Source: Sitta carolinensis (lineage: Eukaryota > Chordata > Aves > Passeriformes > Sittidae). From it: DNA of 64,000 bases. Each line of letters begins with the position of its first letter. The first letter of the stretch is position 1. Position numbers and translations under genes: made by a program. Where the stretch lies: positions 112,008,410 to 112,072,409 of the forward strand of contig CM063284.1 of NCBI GenBank assembly GCA_032173965.1. Direction: 5' to 3'. A model generated the notes under the pieces. The model saw only the letters and a program-made list of their open reading frames with translations. It made no database searches and was not told where the DNA came from. Of this stretch, positions 9,571-20,591 are shown one piece after another.

Positions 9571-11999
9571 GTTGAGAATTATTATTATGGTAGCTATACC
9601 CGAGGGGAAAAAGAGGCTCAAAAGATTATTTCAGCAGGATTTTATCAGAGGTTATAGATGAATAAAATAATTGCACTTTATGATTCAAGTGCAGATGGCA
9701 AACAACCCAAATTCATCCACTATACAGAAATACACTCAACAGATCTAATGGATATATAGCTAGCTGCAGATGGAGGACTCTATGTGTGACAAGAGCATGG
9801 GAATATTTAAATTCCCCAGGTATGTACATTTTTATTAACTATAACTAATTAATAAATTAGTGTGGAAAAGTATTTCAGAAGGGATTTTGACCATAAGAAC
9901 AATATAATAAGTAAAAAATCACATGGCTAGAGGGTCTGTTCTGGATTGGCTACATTAAAGGTCATGTTCTTTATTTAGTCTATCTGAAAACGTTAAATAA
10001 ATAGCTGAGCTACCTTGCCTATACTGTGTTTGTATTAATTTGGTTTCTATTCAGAAATGTTGGACTGTGGAACTCTTTAGAAGAAAGGTTCTATTAGTTC
10101 TTTTGTCTATATTTACTCATTGTATGTTCTGTAGCTAACCAAATACAAACAACTCTTAAATTTAGAGTTCTAGTGTGATTAGTGTAATGTTTCTAGGTTT
10201 ATTGATTCTGGCATCTAATAAAATGAATAACAAAACTTTCTATCAGACTGGTTTAAATAAAAGGCCTTCTTTGCTTTAATCTGTAATTTTTTGGTGTGTG
10301 TTTGTAAAGCATTAGAGGCTGTAGACCAACAACCATGAAAAGTGAAATCCTTTGACTATTAAATTGCCTTGGTATTACCTACACAGGCTTTAACAAAAGC
10401 AGGTTGCTAACTCATTCTCTGGTCTCTAGGTTGCAAGCAGTTATTTAGATTTCCAACAGCAATCACCTTTCATTCTGTTATATCTCCCTTCTATCCCGCT
10501 TTGTTTATGGAGCATACCTGCCTGTTAAAGCTTTTGATTTGACAAGTCAGAAATTTACTTCCTATGGTTTAATGATACCTTCATCTATGACTTGCTAATA
10601 TAAGATTCAAGACTACTTCTCTCAATTTTCCTAGATTCAGCCTTTGGACAGAGCCAAGGTGGTAGTCATCCTTTTGTCCATGTTTTTTCTTAGAAACCTA
10701 AGAAAATATAGAGAATAAATTGCAGTTATACATGACAGTGATAATTCATTATATATATACCCCAAAATTGTCTTTATAGAATGGAAACATGCCAGTGACT
10801 AACTTTTTTTTCTGCTATTGTGTTTGAAGTTATGCTCTTTCCTTCTGACATGTTCAGAAGGCTGTGGAAAACTGAGAAAACCCTTCTGCAAATCCTCTTT
10901 CCCCCTTTCTCTTCTTTGCCTTTTTTAACTGCGCATCTTTAATCCGAACAAAATTTTGATTTCCAAACTACCCTTTTCCCCTCAGGCATTTGGGTGACTT
11001 TTATTTGTGGATAACACTAAAAAGCAAACAAGAAGTAGAAAAATACTGATGTACTAGAAGAACATCAGAACCTGATGGAACAGGGAGCATAATATCTTTC
11101 CAACTGAGGTCTCCTGGGTTAAAGCACTCAAAAACCTGGAATTAAGATTGCTCCTACTACTTGGCCTCTAATTATAAGGCATTTTAGAAAACAAAGAAAC
11201 AAAAGAAACCTAAACCAAAACATTTTTTGTCATTTCTGTGACAATCTCATGCTTCACATAAACAAAAATTCACTGGAGAAATGAATAGCACTAGAGCCTT
11301 CAGTTTTGGAGAATTTCACTCTTCCAAGCATACTTGTTAATTTTACAGATAGGGACAGCTTCAACATAGCAAACTTCTCAAGCTGGTTTCATTTTAGGAT
11401 GCTCACCTGAAGATGAGAACTCAGATTCCAAATTGAGTTTGGTCTGAGGAAAAAAGAAACATTTAAATCTCAGAGGAACATGTCTCTCTAATATGTCTGT
11501 AAACTCCTATTTCAGATAATTATCCGCGTTATGTTTTTTTTAAATTTAAATTGTCATTATTAGGATACATCGGAACACCAGAACACTGGGACAAGCTTTT
11601 TGAAACCTATTTTGTGAGGCAAGGCAGGACAGTTATAATTTTCTTTGAACAAGAGTCAGAAAAAATGTTTGTAACAAGGAATAATGTACAAGGGGGAATG
11701 TAATTAAGTGTTTACTGCTGCAACTTAATTAACAAGTAAATTAATACAAAAAGACTGTGCTCTTCAATGATTTTATTTCTTCATTTTCAGGGAGTGTAAT
11801 GGTCTGGTGAAATAGGAAGGAAGATCTGAAACTGAAATGAAATCCTTTTGGATCATGTGTATCCCGAATATAACAAGTAGGATAATTTATTCTCCAACAC
11901 CTACTGTTACATTCTGTGTAAGTACTGCTCAATTAGTTATTTGTAGTAAAGTGACCTGAAATGAGCAAACTCTACAGCTCTTCAGTTTATTGTCATAAA
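9571..11999. other. Unique AT-rich sequence
   Basis: No repeat family or gene recognised. Some pyrimidine-rich patches occur (10830-10980), but no coding exon can be supported. Confidence 0.4.
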
Positions 12000-12475
12000 A
12001 TTAAATAGAAGGGTCTGGTTTGGAAAGGATCTTGAAGGCCACCTACTTCCAACCCTGCTTCCATGGGCCTCCACTAGACCTGAGTGCTCAGAGTCCCACC
12101 CAGACTGGTCTTGAACACTTCCAGTGATGAGGCATCCATAATCTATCTGGGAAAGCCCTTTCAGTGTTTCACCATAATAAAGAAAATACTTCCCCTAATA
12201 TTTGATCTAAACCTACCCTCTTTGAGTTTGAAGCAATTGCCCCTCGTTATATCTCTACATGTCCTTGTAAACAGTTCCTCTCCTGCTCTCTTGTAGTCCC
12301 CTTTAGGTACTGGAAAGTACTCTAAGGTTGCTCTGGAGTTTTCTCCAGGCTGAAAGGCTGAACAACCCCAACAATCTCTGCCTGTCTTCATAGAAGAGGT
12401 GTTCCAACCCTCTGATCATCTTTGTGCCCCTCCTCTGGACTTGTTTTAAGAGATCCGTGTCCTTTTTATGTTGAC
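12000..12475 (-). mobile_element. CR1 LINE 3' fragment (~475 bp)
   Basis: Shows the ordered CR1 reverse-complement words GGTTTGGAAAGGATCTTGAA, CTTCCAGTGATGAGGCATCC, CTCCAGGCTGAAAGGCTGAA, GAAGAGGTGTTCCAACCCTC and GTGCCCCTCCTCTGGACTTG. It is diverged and lacks the terminal octamer repeats. It reaches further 5' than the copy at 9178. Confidence 0.93.
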
Positions 12476-13570
12476 AAAGATTTCTAAGTTAGTGAAAGGG
12501 AATTCAATGAATTCTAAATTCATTGAAAGGGAAGTAAAAATCTGAGTTACAGTGGCTTCTCAAGACCCAAGTAAAGCAAGATAATTTCTCATTCCAGGAA
12601 TATCAAACTTCTGTCCTTAGGTAATGTAAGGACATTGATTATTTCAAATTAACCTACTCTGCCCTGGACATAGATTGTGAGTGTGTTGCTTTTAAAATTA
12701 ATAATGAGTTTGATGTTACACAGGAAGGGTGAGAATAAAATTTTGAGCTGTCACTGCATCAATAATTCTCCCAGAGTCACACTGGGCATAACAGATGAGG
12801 ACTTTTAACTATGAATTGTTTCACCACAGCCTCAAAAGTTGCCAGTGGCTAAGAACAGGAACATTTGTTCACACAGCATGGAATGAAAAACTGCCTTTTG
12901 AAGTGATGAAATGAAGGGCTGTTACTTCCCAAAATGATGCTTGATGAAATGCAAGTACTTAAAATTTTTGTGATTGAATGTGCTCATGATGTCACCATCA
13001 AACATATTTAATGAGTAACATGATCGCTATCTGACCTGCAACAACATGCCTCTCTGACAAAAGCTATATAATGATGTGTTAAAAGCAGAAAATATTCCTT
13101 TCAAAACTGAAATGGAATATTTTCTGAAGAGGCTAAAGGTGGTTATGCAGCTGGTTTCAAGATTTTCTTATAACAGTTATGGTGTCTTAAAAATGTATTG
13201 GGAGTTTTATTCATGGTTAAATATATTTGCTCATCTTTCTAGATTTAGAAATTTACCCTAAAACAAGTCAAGTGAATTATTTTGTAACTTCTGATTTGGT
13301 CCTAATGCATCCCTGTGTTACACAGATTCAATTAGAAACCAGATGCCAAGGCTGGTATATGTGGAAATATGGTGTATAGGCATGCTCATGTATTTCTGCT
13401 TTTTGAGTTACTAGTATTTTTGGAAAGATAGTGTAACTTAGCATTAATGCAACAAAGAAAGAAAAAACCCGACCCTCCTCCACTGGTGTTTCATAAATTT
13501 TAAATGGTCCCTTGCATAACTCTTTAGGAGTATATTCTAATACCTGCTTTAGCTTTCTAGGTAAAATATT
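12476..13570. other. Unique AT-rich sequence
   Basis: Contains a small local duplication around GAATTCAATGAATTCTAAATTCATTGAA (12500-12527, described in two overlapping inverted halves), otherwise nothing recognised. Confidence 0.4.
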
Positions 13571-13592
13571 CCCCCCCCCCCCCCCCCTCCCC
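13571..13592. repeat. Poly-C tract (C17 then TCCCC)
   Basis: An uninterrupted run of 17 C followed by TCCCC. On the minus strand it is a G-run with G-quadruplex potential. It is also a likely site of length errors in sequencing. Confidence 0.95.
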
Positions 13593-14482
13593 TTTTCTTG
13601 GGCTAAGCCTACTGGGAACAATAGCATCATTTGCAAAAGAATTCTAGGTGAGAGTCACAAAGAAGTCCATATTGGGCCTCTGCTTCATATGCCAAAAATC
13701 ACCAGGGAAATTCATAAAAGGAAATTCCACACAGTACAACAACACAAACTATAATGTATAATTTAAAATTCTAAAAATTTGTCATAGTTTTCAATAATTT
13801 AGGTATGCTTGTCTATGGAATAAAAATAGAGATTAATAGAGATATGGAAGCAAGGTATGTTGTGCAGTATCACATTACTTCCGTGGACAGTGAACCTAGC
13901 CAAACTTCTTTTCCTCCTTTTCATACCACTCAAACCAAAGGAAACTAGAATCAGTAACGGGAATGTAAATACATCAGAGAAGCCTCTCAAAAGAAAACTC
14001 GGAGCATGAGAGTTTTCTAGGGAACTAACTCAGCATGTTGCCTGCCTAAATCAACAGAACCACCTGCCTGCATTTGGGATCCAAGACTAAATTTTGTTCT
14101 TGAGCCTATGTGTAAGTCAGGTTAATTGCTCTTCTCAAGCTCAACAGGAGAAAACTCCTTACATTAATTACAGGTAATTCCTCCAACCTCTGAGATGTAA
14201 ATGGAAAGATTTGGGCTGAATTCCCTCCTAAGTCAATCAAACCCTTATTTGTTAAGATCATCACCTTAGCTACAAAGCTGTATAGAATTTTGGCATACAT
14301 TTCTCATTCTCATCTTGCAACAGTTGTTTGTTTTTGTAGTGAGCAGGTTACCTTCAAGTATTGCTGAACTAAGCAGGTGTGTTACTAGTTTTCTTTTTCA
14401 TGTGACTGCTATAGTCAGTGAGTGACAGCATCTCTTACTATGGCAAATAAATACTGCATTATGAAAAATAAAAATATGTGAG
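13593..14482. other. Unique sequence
   Basis: No gene or repeat recognised between the C tract and the next LTR. Confidence 0.4.
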
Positions 14483-14487
14483 CAGGG

Positions 14488-15243
14488 TGTTGGGGGTTGG
14501 GTCCTCTTGTAGAATTTTTTTCCCATAAGTTGCCAGGGAACTGATCTCTGGGCACTTATGGATAGTTAAAGAAAAAAGAAGTGGCTGAGGTGGAGGGAGA
14601 GGAGGAGCACATGGATTTCACATCTTTTTTGGGGGGTGTGCTTGTCAGGAGAAGGAAACAGCAGGCTGTGGTTTCCATATTTCCATATTTCAGGGGAGAT
14701 TTTTCTTTCACTGGCACCACTAGAGTGGAGTTCGGGTTTTCCTGCCATGGTCTCTCCGTGTGTGTCCTGGCAATCCTGACCCTGCCCCTGTCTGCCTGGC
14801 CGGGAGCCGCTGCAGTTCCTGCCCCCTCGCTGTTCCTTCGCTCCTGCTCCGAGTGTTCTCCACACCTCAGCCCGCACCCCCTGCCTGCCGGGACTCGTGC
14901 TGCAGCTCCAGCCACCGCCGGGGAGCTCCTGATCCATCTCCAGCATCCTGGGACTCTGCACCACAGCTGCCTGTGTCGGGAACTGCACCAACGGGGAAAG
15001 GGTGCCAGCGGCAGAGAAAACTGTGACTGTTTCCCTGGTTCTGTCTGTTGTTCATCTCATATTATTGCTCTGTTTTACCTTGCTAAACACAAGTAAAGAA
15101 CTGTTATCCATATCCTCACATCTTTGCCTGAGAGCCCCTTAATTCTAAAATTATAACAATTCGGAGAGAGGAGTTTTGCATTCTCCATTTCAGGAGAGGA
15201 TCCTGTTTGTCCTTAGCAGATACCTGTCTTCCAAATGGAGACA
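14488..15243 (+). mobile_element. LTR (~756 bp) with near-perfect 5-bp TSD
   Basis: Starts TGTTGGGGGTTGGGTCCTC and ends CTTCCAAATGGAGACA. Flanks are CAGGG (14483-14487) and CGGGG (15244-15248), four of five matching. The middle (about 14740-15010) is GC-rich, followed by the AAGTAAAGAACTGTTATCC motif and AATTATAACAATTCGGAG. This order matches a passerine LTR family I recognise by eye. Open frames of up to 171 codons in the GC-rich part are unrelated to any viral gene I can see. No internal region follows, so it is probably a solo LTR. Boundaries are less certain than for the 1.3-kb LTRs. Confidence 0.68.
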
Positions 15244-15248
15244 CGGGG

Positions 15249-16035
15249 AAAAATAAAAGTCTTAAGTTTTAGTATGTTTTATCTGCCACTTGGCCTGGTT
15301 TAAGTTGTTTCACATTAGTTATTTCTTGAAAGTCCCTCAGTCTCCTACAAGCTGGGTACTTATTTTTAGGTCAAATTTGACAGCCTGCTCTTTGCTGACC
15401 TTTCAGTTGAACTAAAACTAATTCCATAGTATTCTCTCAGTTACATCCCTTAAAATGAGTGAGGAAGAAATGCAGTTCTTTCATGGATATGAAGATTAGC
15501 CAGAAGAGAAAAAGAGTTGTGATTCATTAAAGCCATAGTGCAGCGAAAACTGCTAGCACACTTTCTTCTTGGAAACATAGATTTCATTCTTAAACATCTG
15601 AAAAAAATAGTAAAACTTATTAAGCAGATGTGATAAGGAAATAAAATCGATTGATAGGAAGCTAGTAAGAATGTGCAGGAAGTACTGCATATATATCTCA
15701 GATAAGATGAATATGATATATATTTTTACACAACTTTTAGTAAATAAAAAAATTAAAATTTAAAGCTTGAAGAAGTAGCATTCATTTCCTTTACCAATAC
15801 TATAGCTGTATGTATGTATTATCTTGGTTTTATTCCTTGAAAGAATGGTTAATTTTTTTCAAAGAAATTTTGTGTACAGGATTGTTGCTGTTAATTGTTT
15901 ACTCAGTGCACTAAATCTTAAATCCTGTATCTACACTTGACACAGCCAAGTTTTTAAATGTGAGAAATAGTCAAGAACCTTTAATATAAAGAAGGTAATA
16001 AAAAATTAAATTTATTTTTAAATTCAGATTTTTTA
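15249..16035. other. Unique AT-rich sequence
   Basis: Sequence between two LTRs with no recognised repeat or gene. Confidence 0.4.
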
Positions 16036-16040
16036 GAATA

Positions 16041-17298
16041 TGTCGTAGTTTGGAAAAAATGAGTTTTTTCTGAACTTCAGTAGTCAAACCAATGAGTGCT
16101 CAGGTTTAAAAACTGGCACCTAGTGTGGCCACTGAGGACAAAGATCCGCCTCTGAGAACACAAGGGGTTAAAAGCAGAGGGCTCCCTGGAAAGCTCGCTC
16201 TTGGTTCCAGTCCCTGAGGACAGAGGGATCTCCCCTGCCCAGCAACTGGCTGGGCGGGGGAGGGGAAGCCATGCAACCTGGATGAGGTAGGACCGGAACC
16301 TCGGGCACAGAAGGAGAGAGGAAAATCCTACAAGATAAAAGGGTAACAGACAGCCTTCTTTTCCCTTTCCCCCCCCTTCCCCCCCCAGAGAGAGAGACTG
16401 AGAAAAAACCGTGTCTGTAATCTTCGTCACCTTAAAATTTGATATCAACAACTAAACAACACGGCCAAAAGAGTATGGGGGGGTGGCGTGAGAAGAGTGC
16501 CCAACAACAAAGATACCGTGAGAATTCTGGAGAAACAAAGCCCAAGATTTTAACCCTTTTCGTAAATGATAGAAACTTTATAAATGCTAATCCTCCTGAA
16601 TTTGAAGAAGAAAGATAGAAAGAATTAAGCAAAGATGATAGAGTAAGAATACTGAAAAAAATCCTAGGTGGGAAGAGATAATGGAGTGGCTTTAGCTGGA
16701 CTCTTTTGTATAACCATGAACAAACTCATTTTTTTTTCCTATAACATAAAAACTGTATCTAAAAAGAAGCATTGGCTTAGAACCAAGAGTAGACAGTAGT
16801 GTGAATAGAGATGAGAAGTGTCCCCAAAATTTGAGAGGCTGTCGTTTCTTAAAACTAACCAAAACATCTTTAAAAAGAGAAACCCTAGAAACAACTCTGG
16901 TCCATACACAGTGGTGAGAGCACTAGACATGGAAAAAGAAGCCACGATGTGATGCAAGAAAGACTCCTATCTCTCCTCAACGAACTGAGTACTGATTATC
17001 AGAAGGGTAGTAATAGACTGAAAATTAATTATCTAAAAAGTAGTAACGTGATGAAGAATTTTCAGTTTGTTTTGTTAAGTTAAGAACTGGGGGGGAAGGA
17101 AGAAGAGTGTTTTTTTTTAAAAGTTTCCATGTTCTTCTATATGTGTTTTCTTTACCTATTATTAGTAATAAAGTTTTTCTCTTACTTTCTAAATTAGAAA
17201 CTGTTTTACTCTGTTTTTAGTCACATCTCACAACAGATACCAAGAACAGTATATCGTTATAGGGGCACTGGCCTTGTACCAACGTCAAACCTTTAACA
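16041..17298 (+). mobile_element. Solo LTR (~1.26 kb), TSD GAATA, G-to-A enriched copy
   Basis: Begins TGTCGTAGTTTGG and ends CGTCAAACCTTTAACA, flanked by perfect GAATA at 16036-16040 and 17299-17303. Sense-strand AATAAA at 17167-17172 lies about 125 bp before the end, as expected for an LTR poly(A) signal. It is the same family and orientation as 50932-52300 but lacks roughly 27 bp near 16334 and roughly 60 bp near 16825 that the other copy has. Compared with that copy it shows a strong excess of A where the other has G: for example AAAA at 16761-16764 against GGGG at 51706-51709, and A at 16934, 16935 and 16940 against G at 51934, 51935 and 51940. The 5-bp TSD suggests an ERV-L-like (class III) element. 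No viral genes are present. Confidence 0.9.
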
Positions 17299-17303
17299 GA
17301 ATA

Positions 17304-18224
17304 TCTTTCAGTTGCTTAAGGCACAGTCTCCAGATAATTTCAGATATGATTTCATTAAAACTTTTGACTTATATCTCCAAGCTCTTTAATAAAGAGAGGT
17401 ATATGAATATTTAAATTTTCAAAAACCAAGTAACCTTTTAGTTTTCATTAAAATAGGTCCCTCACTCTTTGAATCATCAAGTTACATGGAATCTTTCTAT
17501 TCCAAGAAATAAAGAGAACCCGAAACAGTGAGCATTTTAGCCAGATTTCAGGACTCAAGCTCTTTTTTATGTTCAAATAGAAATACTTCCACTCTAAAAG
17601 CTATTTGCCATGAATTACTTTTTTGTCTTAAAGATTATCTAGGCAGTAAGCTTGGGCCCTCTGAGCTCAAGCAAGCAAACCACAAAAATTGAGATTAAGT
17701 AAAAATGATGATGTGGCACTGATTATTAATTGAGAAGGATTCCAAGGCTATGGCAACACAGAAAGCACAGACTTTGAACAGAAGCATACCTAGCACTTTT
17801 CTCTGTCTTGATTTGCTGTATCACCAAAGGTCCTTTTAACAAAACTGAAATGCTAAACCAGCTGGGCTAATCTGTTTTGTTCAGTTGTATGCTTTAAAAC
17901 CAGGACAGATTTAGAATTGAAATTGGCTTAATTTAAGCCATTCTGGCTTTCTCTTAATGAAAGGCCAATCATCAGGGTAGCAGGTTAGTTTTCTTCCTTT
18001 TCCCTCTATTCTGGTAGCTCAAGAGTAGCTGGTAATTGTGCTGGAAAATATCTTGTCCAATCAAAATGCTTAGAGCCATTTTGTTCACACTGCTTGGAGC
18101 ACAAGCACACTGCTATTCTAGCCTGCTTGTAGAAAACCATTCATTAAATCATATTTCTGGGAACTTTAACAAGTTTTACTCATTTCACAGCCCAGCTGCA
18201 GCTTGCACTGACTTAATAAGATAG
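17304..18224. other. Unique AT-rich sequence
   Basis: No gene or dispersed repeat recognised. Confidence 0.4.
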
Positions 18225-18262
18225 GTATATATATATATATATATACACACACATATATGTGT
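18225..18262. repeat. (TA)n(CA)n microsatellite
   Basis: Alternating TA followed by a short ACACACA run and ATATATGTGTG. Confidence 0.9.
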
Positions 18263-18960
18263 TTGATAATTTTTTTATAAGGAAATACAGAGAACTCATG
18301 CTAGGAAGAATCAAAGCAGAAATTGCAAGTAGGGTAACTGGGAGTCAAAAGGGAGTTCCTGAATACCATAGCACTCTTACACGTGCAAGTGGAGGCATCA
18401 AAACACTATATAAGCATCAGGAAAGTAAAGTATAAGCATAAGCAAAAGTAAGAACTTAATGGGCACATGGTTCATTTGTCTACTTTGCAATGTCAACCTC
18501 AAGAGTGAACATTCTGCCATGGAGCATCTGTTCATAATTCCTGCAGACGGCTTTCTTGCCTTTACAGAGCATTTGAGAAAGCCCTGTTAAGAACAGCATC
18601 AATAGTACATCATCTGGGACTGCAGCTGTTATCCAGAGAGAAGTCAGATAGGAAGATGAAGGGAGAGGAGGAATAAATCAAAACCAGCCTGCTTATGGCA
18701 CTTATCACATCATGCTCATTTGTCTTTGCTGCAAATTTTAACATCTATAGGAATGGAGAGGATTATCTGAAGTACAAAGATACCTTATGGTTGTTACCAC
18801 AAGGACGTTCATTCTGGAGTATTTGAACTCTCTTTATCAGTCAAGTAATTTAATATAGTCCATATTGCAGCTGACAGTGAAATGTTTACAGGATAAAAGG
18901 AAAACTCTTGTGTTTAGCATATGGATACACTCATAAAGTCGTATTTCTCGGGTTTTGTTT
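18263..18960. other. Unique sequence
   Basis: No gene or recognised repeat before the reverse-oriented LTR. Confidence 0.4.
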
Positions 18961-19570
18961 TGTTGTTGTGACCCAAGAAGTGTCCAAAGTCTCTGTTTTT
19001 TCCCAGCCAGGCACAGAAGAACATCTCAAGATCTCTCCATTCTCGTGTTCAAGGACTTGTTTATTGTTTCTTGTCCAGTACATTGTGGCTCTGGCCTGTG
19101 AAGGTCCATCTTGCAGGTCGAAATGGAGCAGACTCTCCACCCTCTGGGCTGTGCTATCTTTTATACTAAAATCTACATATTCTTTATTTACAATAATTTT
19201 CCAATACCTATCAGCTATGTTAGACAGTGTGCCTCTATTCTAAACCAATACAAATGTGCCACCATCACAGCAAAACATGGAGGCTAAAAGACCAAGAAAG
19301 CGGCCAGGGACACACCCAAAATCCTCCATCTTTGCCCCTTAAACCCCCATTATAAAACCCCTAAAATTCTACATTTTCACCCTGTGACAAGTTAACTATC
19401 ACTCTACTCAAACTCTAGTGTTTTGTAATTCTTCATACAGGATTGGTAATTCTTTCCATTGGCTCAAGTCAAATGCACAGATGTTTTTGACTCCATGCCA
19501 GAGTCTCTGGGACCCCTGCCAGGGTCTCTCATCACCCAGGGCAGTCAGAGGAATGTTCTAGGTTCCAACA
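18961..19570 (-). mobile_element. LTR in reverse orientation (~610 bp) with TATA box and poly(A) signal
   Basis: On the minus strand the element starts TGTTGGAACCTAGAAC (from 19570) and ends GGGTCACAACAACA (at 18961). It has the standard order: U3 (19570 to about 19170), TATAAAAG (19158-19165), a roughly 90-bp R-like region, AATAAA (19060-19065), then a roughly 100-bp U5. Flanks give only a weak 6-bp match (TTGTTT before, TTATTA after), so the TSD is decayed or the ends are a few bases off. A 6-bp TSD would suggest a class II (ERVK-like) element, but this is uncertain. No internal genes are present. Confidence 0.78.
19158..19165 (-). promoter_or_regulatory. TATA box of the reverse LTR
   Basis: TATAAAAG on the minus strand, 93 bp before the minus-strand AATAAA at 19060-19065. 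The spacing is that of an LTR U3/R promoter. Any activity today is inferred only. Confidence 0.6.
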
Positions 19571-20095
19571 TTATTAGGAAACAATGCTTATGACTAACTG
19601 CTTTAATGCAAAGAAATTCTTGTTCTTTCAGTTTCTCAATCTCACTGCTTACAGGAAGGCAAACTATTGCCTGTATCTGCACCTAAACTGTGAAAAGACC
19701 TGAAGGTTCACTTGGACACAGACTCAGGTGGAATGGTTGAAAAACTTCTTTTAGAAAGGTCAGAAGTAGTTATCAGCAACAAGTCTATTGACAAAGCTTT
19801 GATAGAGTGGTCTTTAAAATGATTTGGAGTGTAAGTGAACAGGATGAGTATTTCAAAGAACTTTGTTTAGACTTGTTTTCTAGGTTCATTTTGTCATAGA
19901 ACAACTTCTGAGCTGAGTTCAGCTGATTGTGGTAAAGAAAGATCCCCATTAGCCACACTTTGACTGTCCAGAACAGTCTGGAAGAGCAGTAGCTGTATCC
20001 ATGTACAAACTGGACATCAAGCCCTATGAAACCACAGATAAAGTACTTCCTGTAGCAGCTGCTTTTCAAGTTGCTATTTATGACGTCCATAACAG
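19571..20095. other. Unique sequence
   Basis: No gene or repeat recognised between the LTR and the composite CR1. Confidence 0.4.
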
Positions 20096-20591
20096 TTATA
20101 GAATTATCTAGGTTAGAAGAAACCTCTAGAGACTATCGAGTGCAGCCTCCTGCTCCAGAAAAATCAAGTTGAAGAAGGTATTCTTCTTGTACAAGGAATA
20201 TGAATTCTTTTACTCTGAGCAACCTGTTCCTGTGTTTGACCAACTTTATGGTAATTTTTTTCCTTATATATGCTTGTAATTTCCTATGTGTCAACTTTAA
20301 TTGCATAACTTGTCCTTATGCTTTGTCCCTCTGATGGCAGCCTTCTTTTCTCCAGGCTGAACAACCCCAACTCTCTCCTGTGTTTTCATAGGAGAGGTGT
20401 TCCATCTCTGATAATCTTGTGGCCCTTCTCTGGACTCAGTACAGCAAATCCATATCATTCTAATGTTCAGAGACACAGAGCTGGATACAGTATTCCGGTC
20501 TCACAAGAGCAGAGCAGAAAGGGAGAATCATGTCCCTGGACCTGGTGGTCCCACTTCTTCTGATATAGCACAGAATATGGTTGGCTTGGTT
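20096..20591 (-). mobile_element. CR1 LINE 3' region (~495 bp), 3' part of a composite CR1
   Basis: Reverse-complement CR1 words occur in order: AGAAACCTCTAGAGACTATC at the diverged 3' edge, CTCCAGGCTGAACAACCCCA, TAGGAGAGGTGTTCCATCTC, GGCCCTTCTCTGGACTC, GAGCTGGATACAGTATTCC, CAAGAGCAGAGCAGAAAGGG and GCACAGAATATGGTTGGCTT. It abuts an RT-coding fragment at about 20592 in the same orientation. Confidence 0.93.

Noticed and set aside
9770..9819. Possible small first exon (ATGGAGGACTC... CCCAG|GTATGT)
   Set aside because: Only 50 bp, no promoter context, no pyrimidine tract if internal, and no partner exon.
14581..15096. 171-codon plus frame and overlapping minus frames in the GC-rich patch
   Set aside because: They lie inside an LTR whose composition keeps several frames open. 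No domain recognised.
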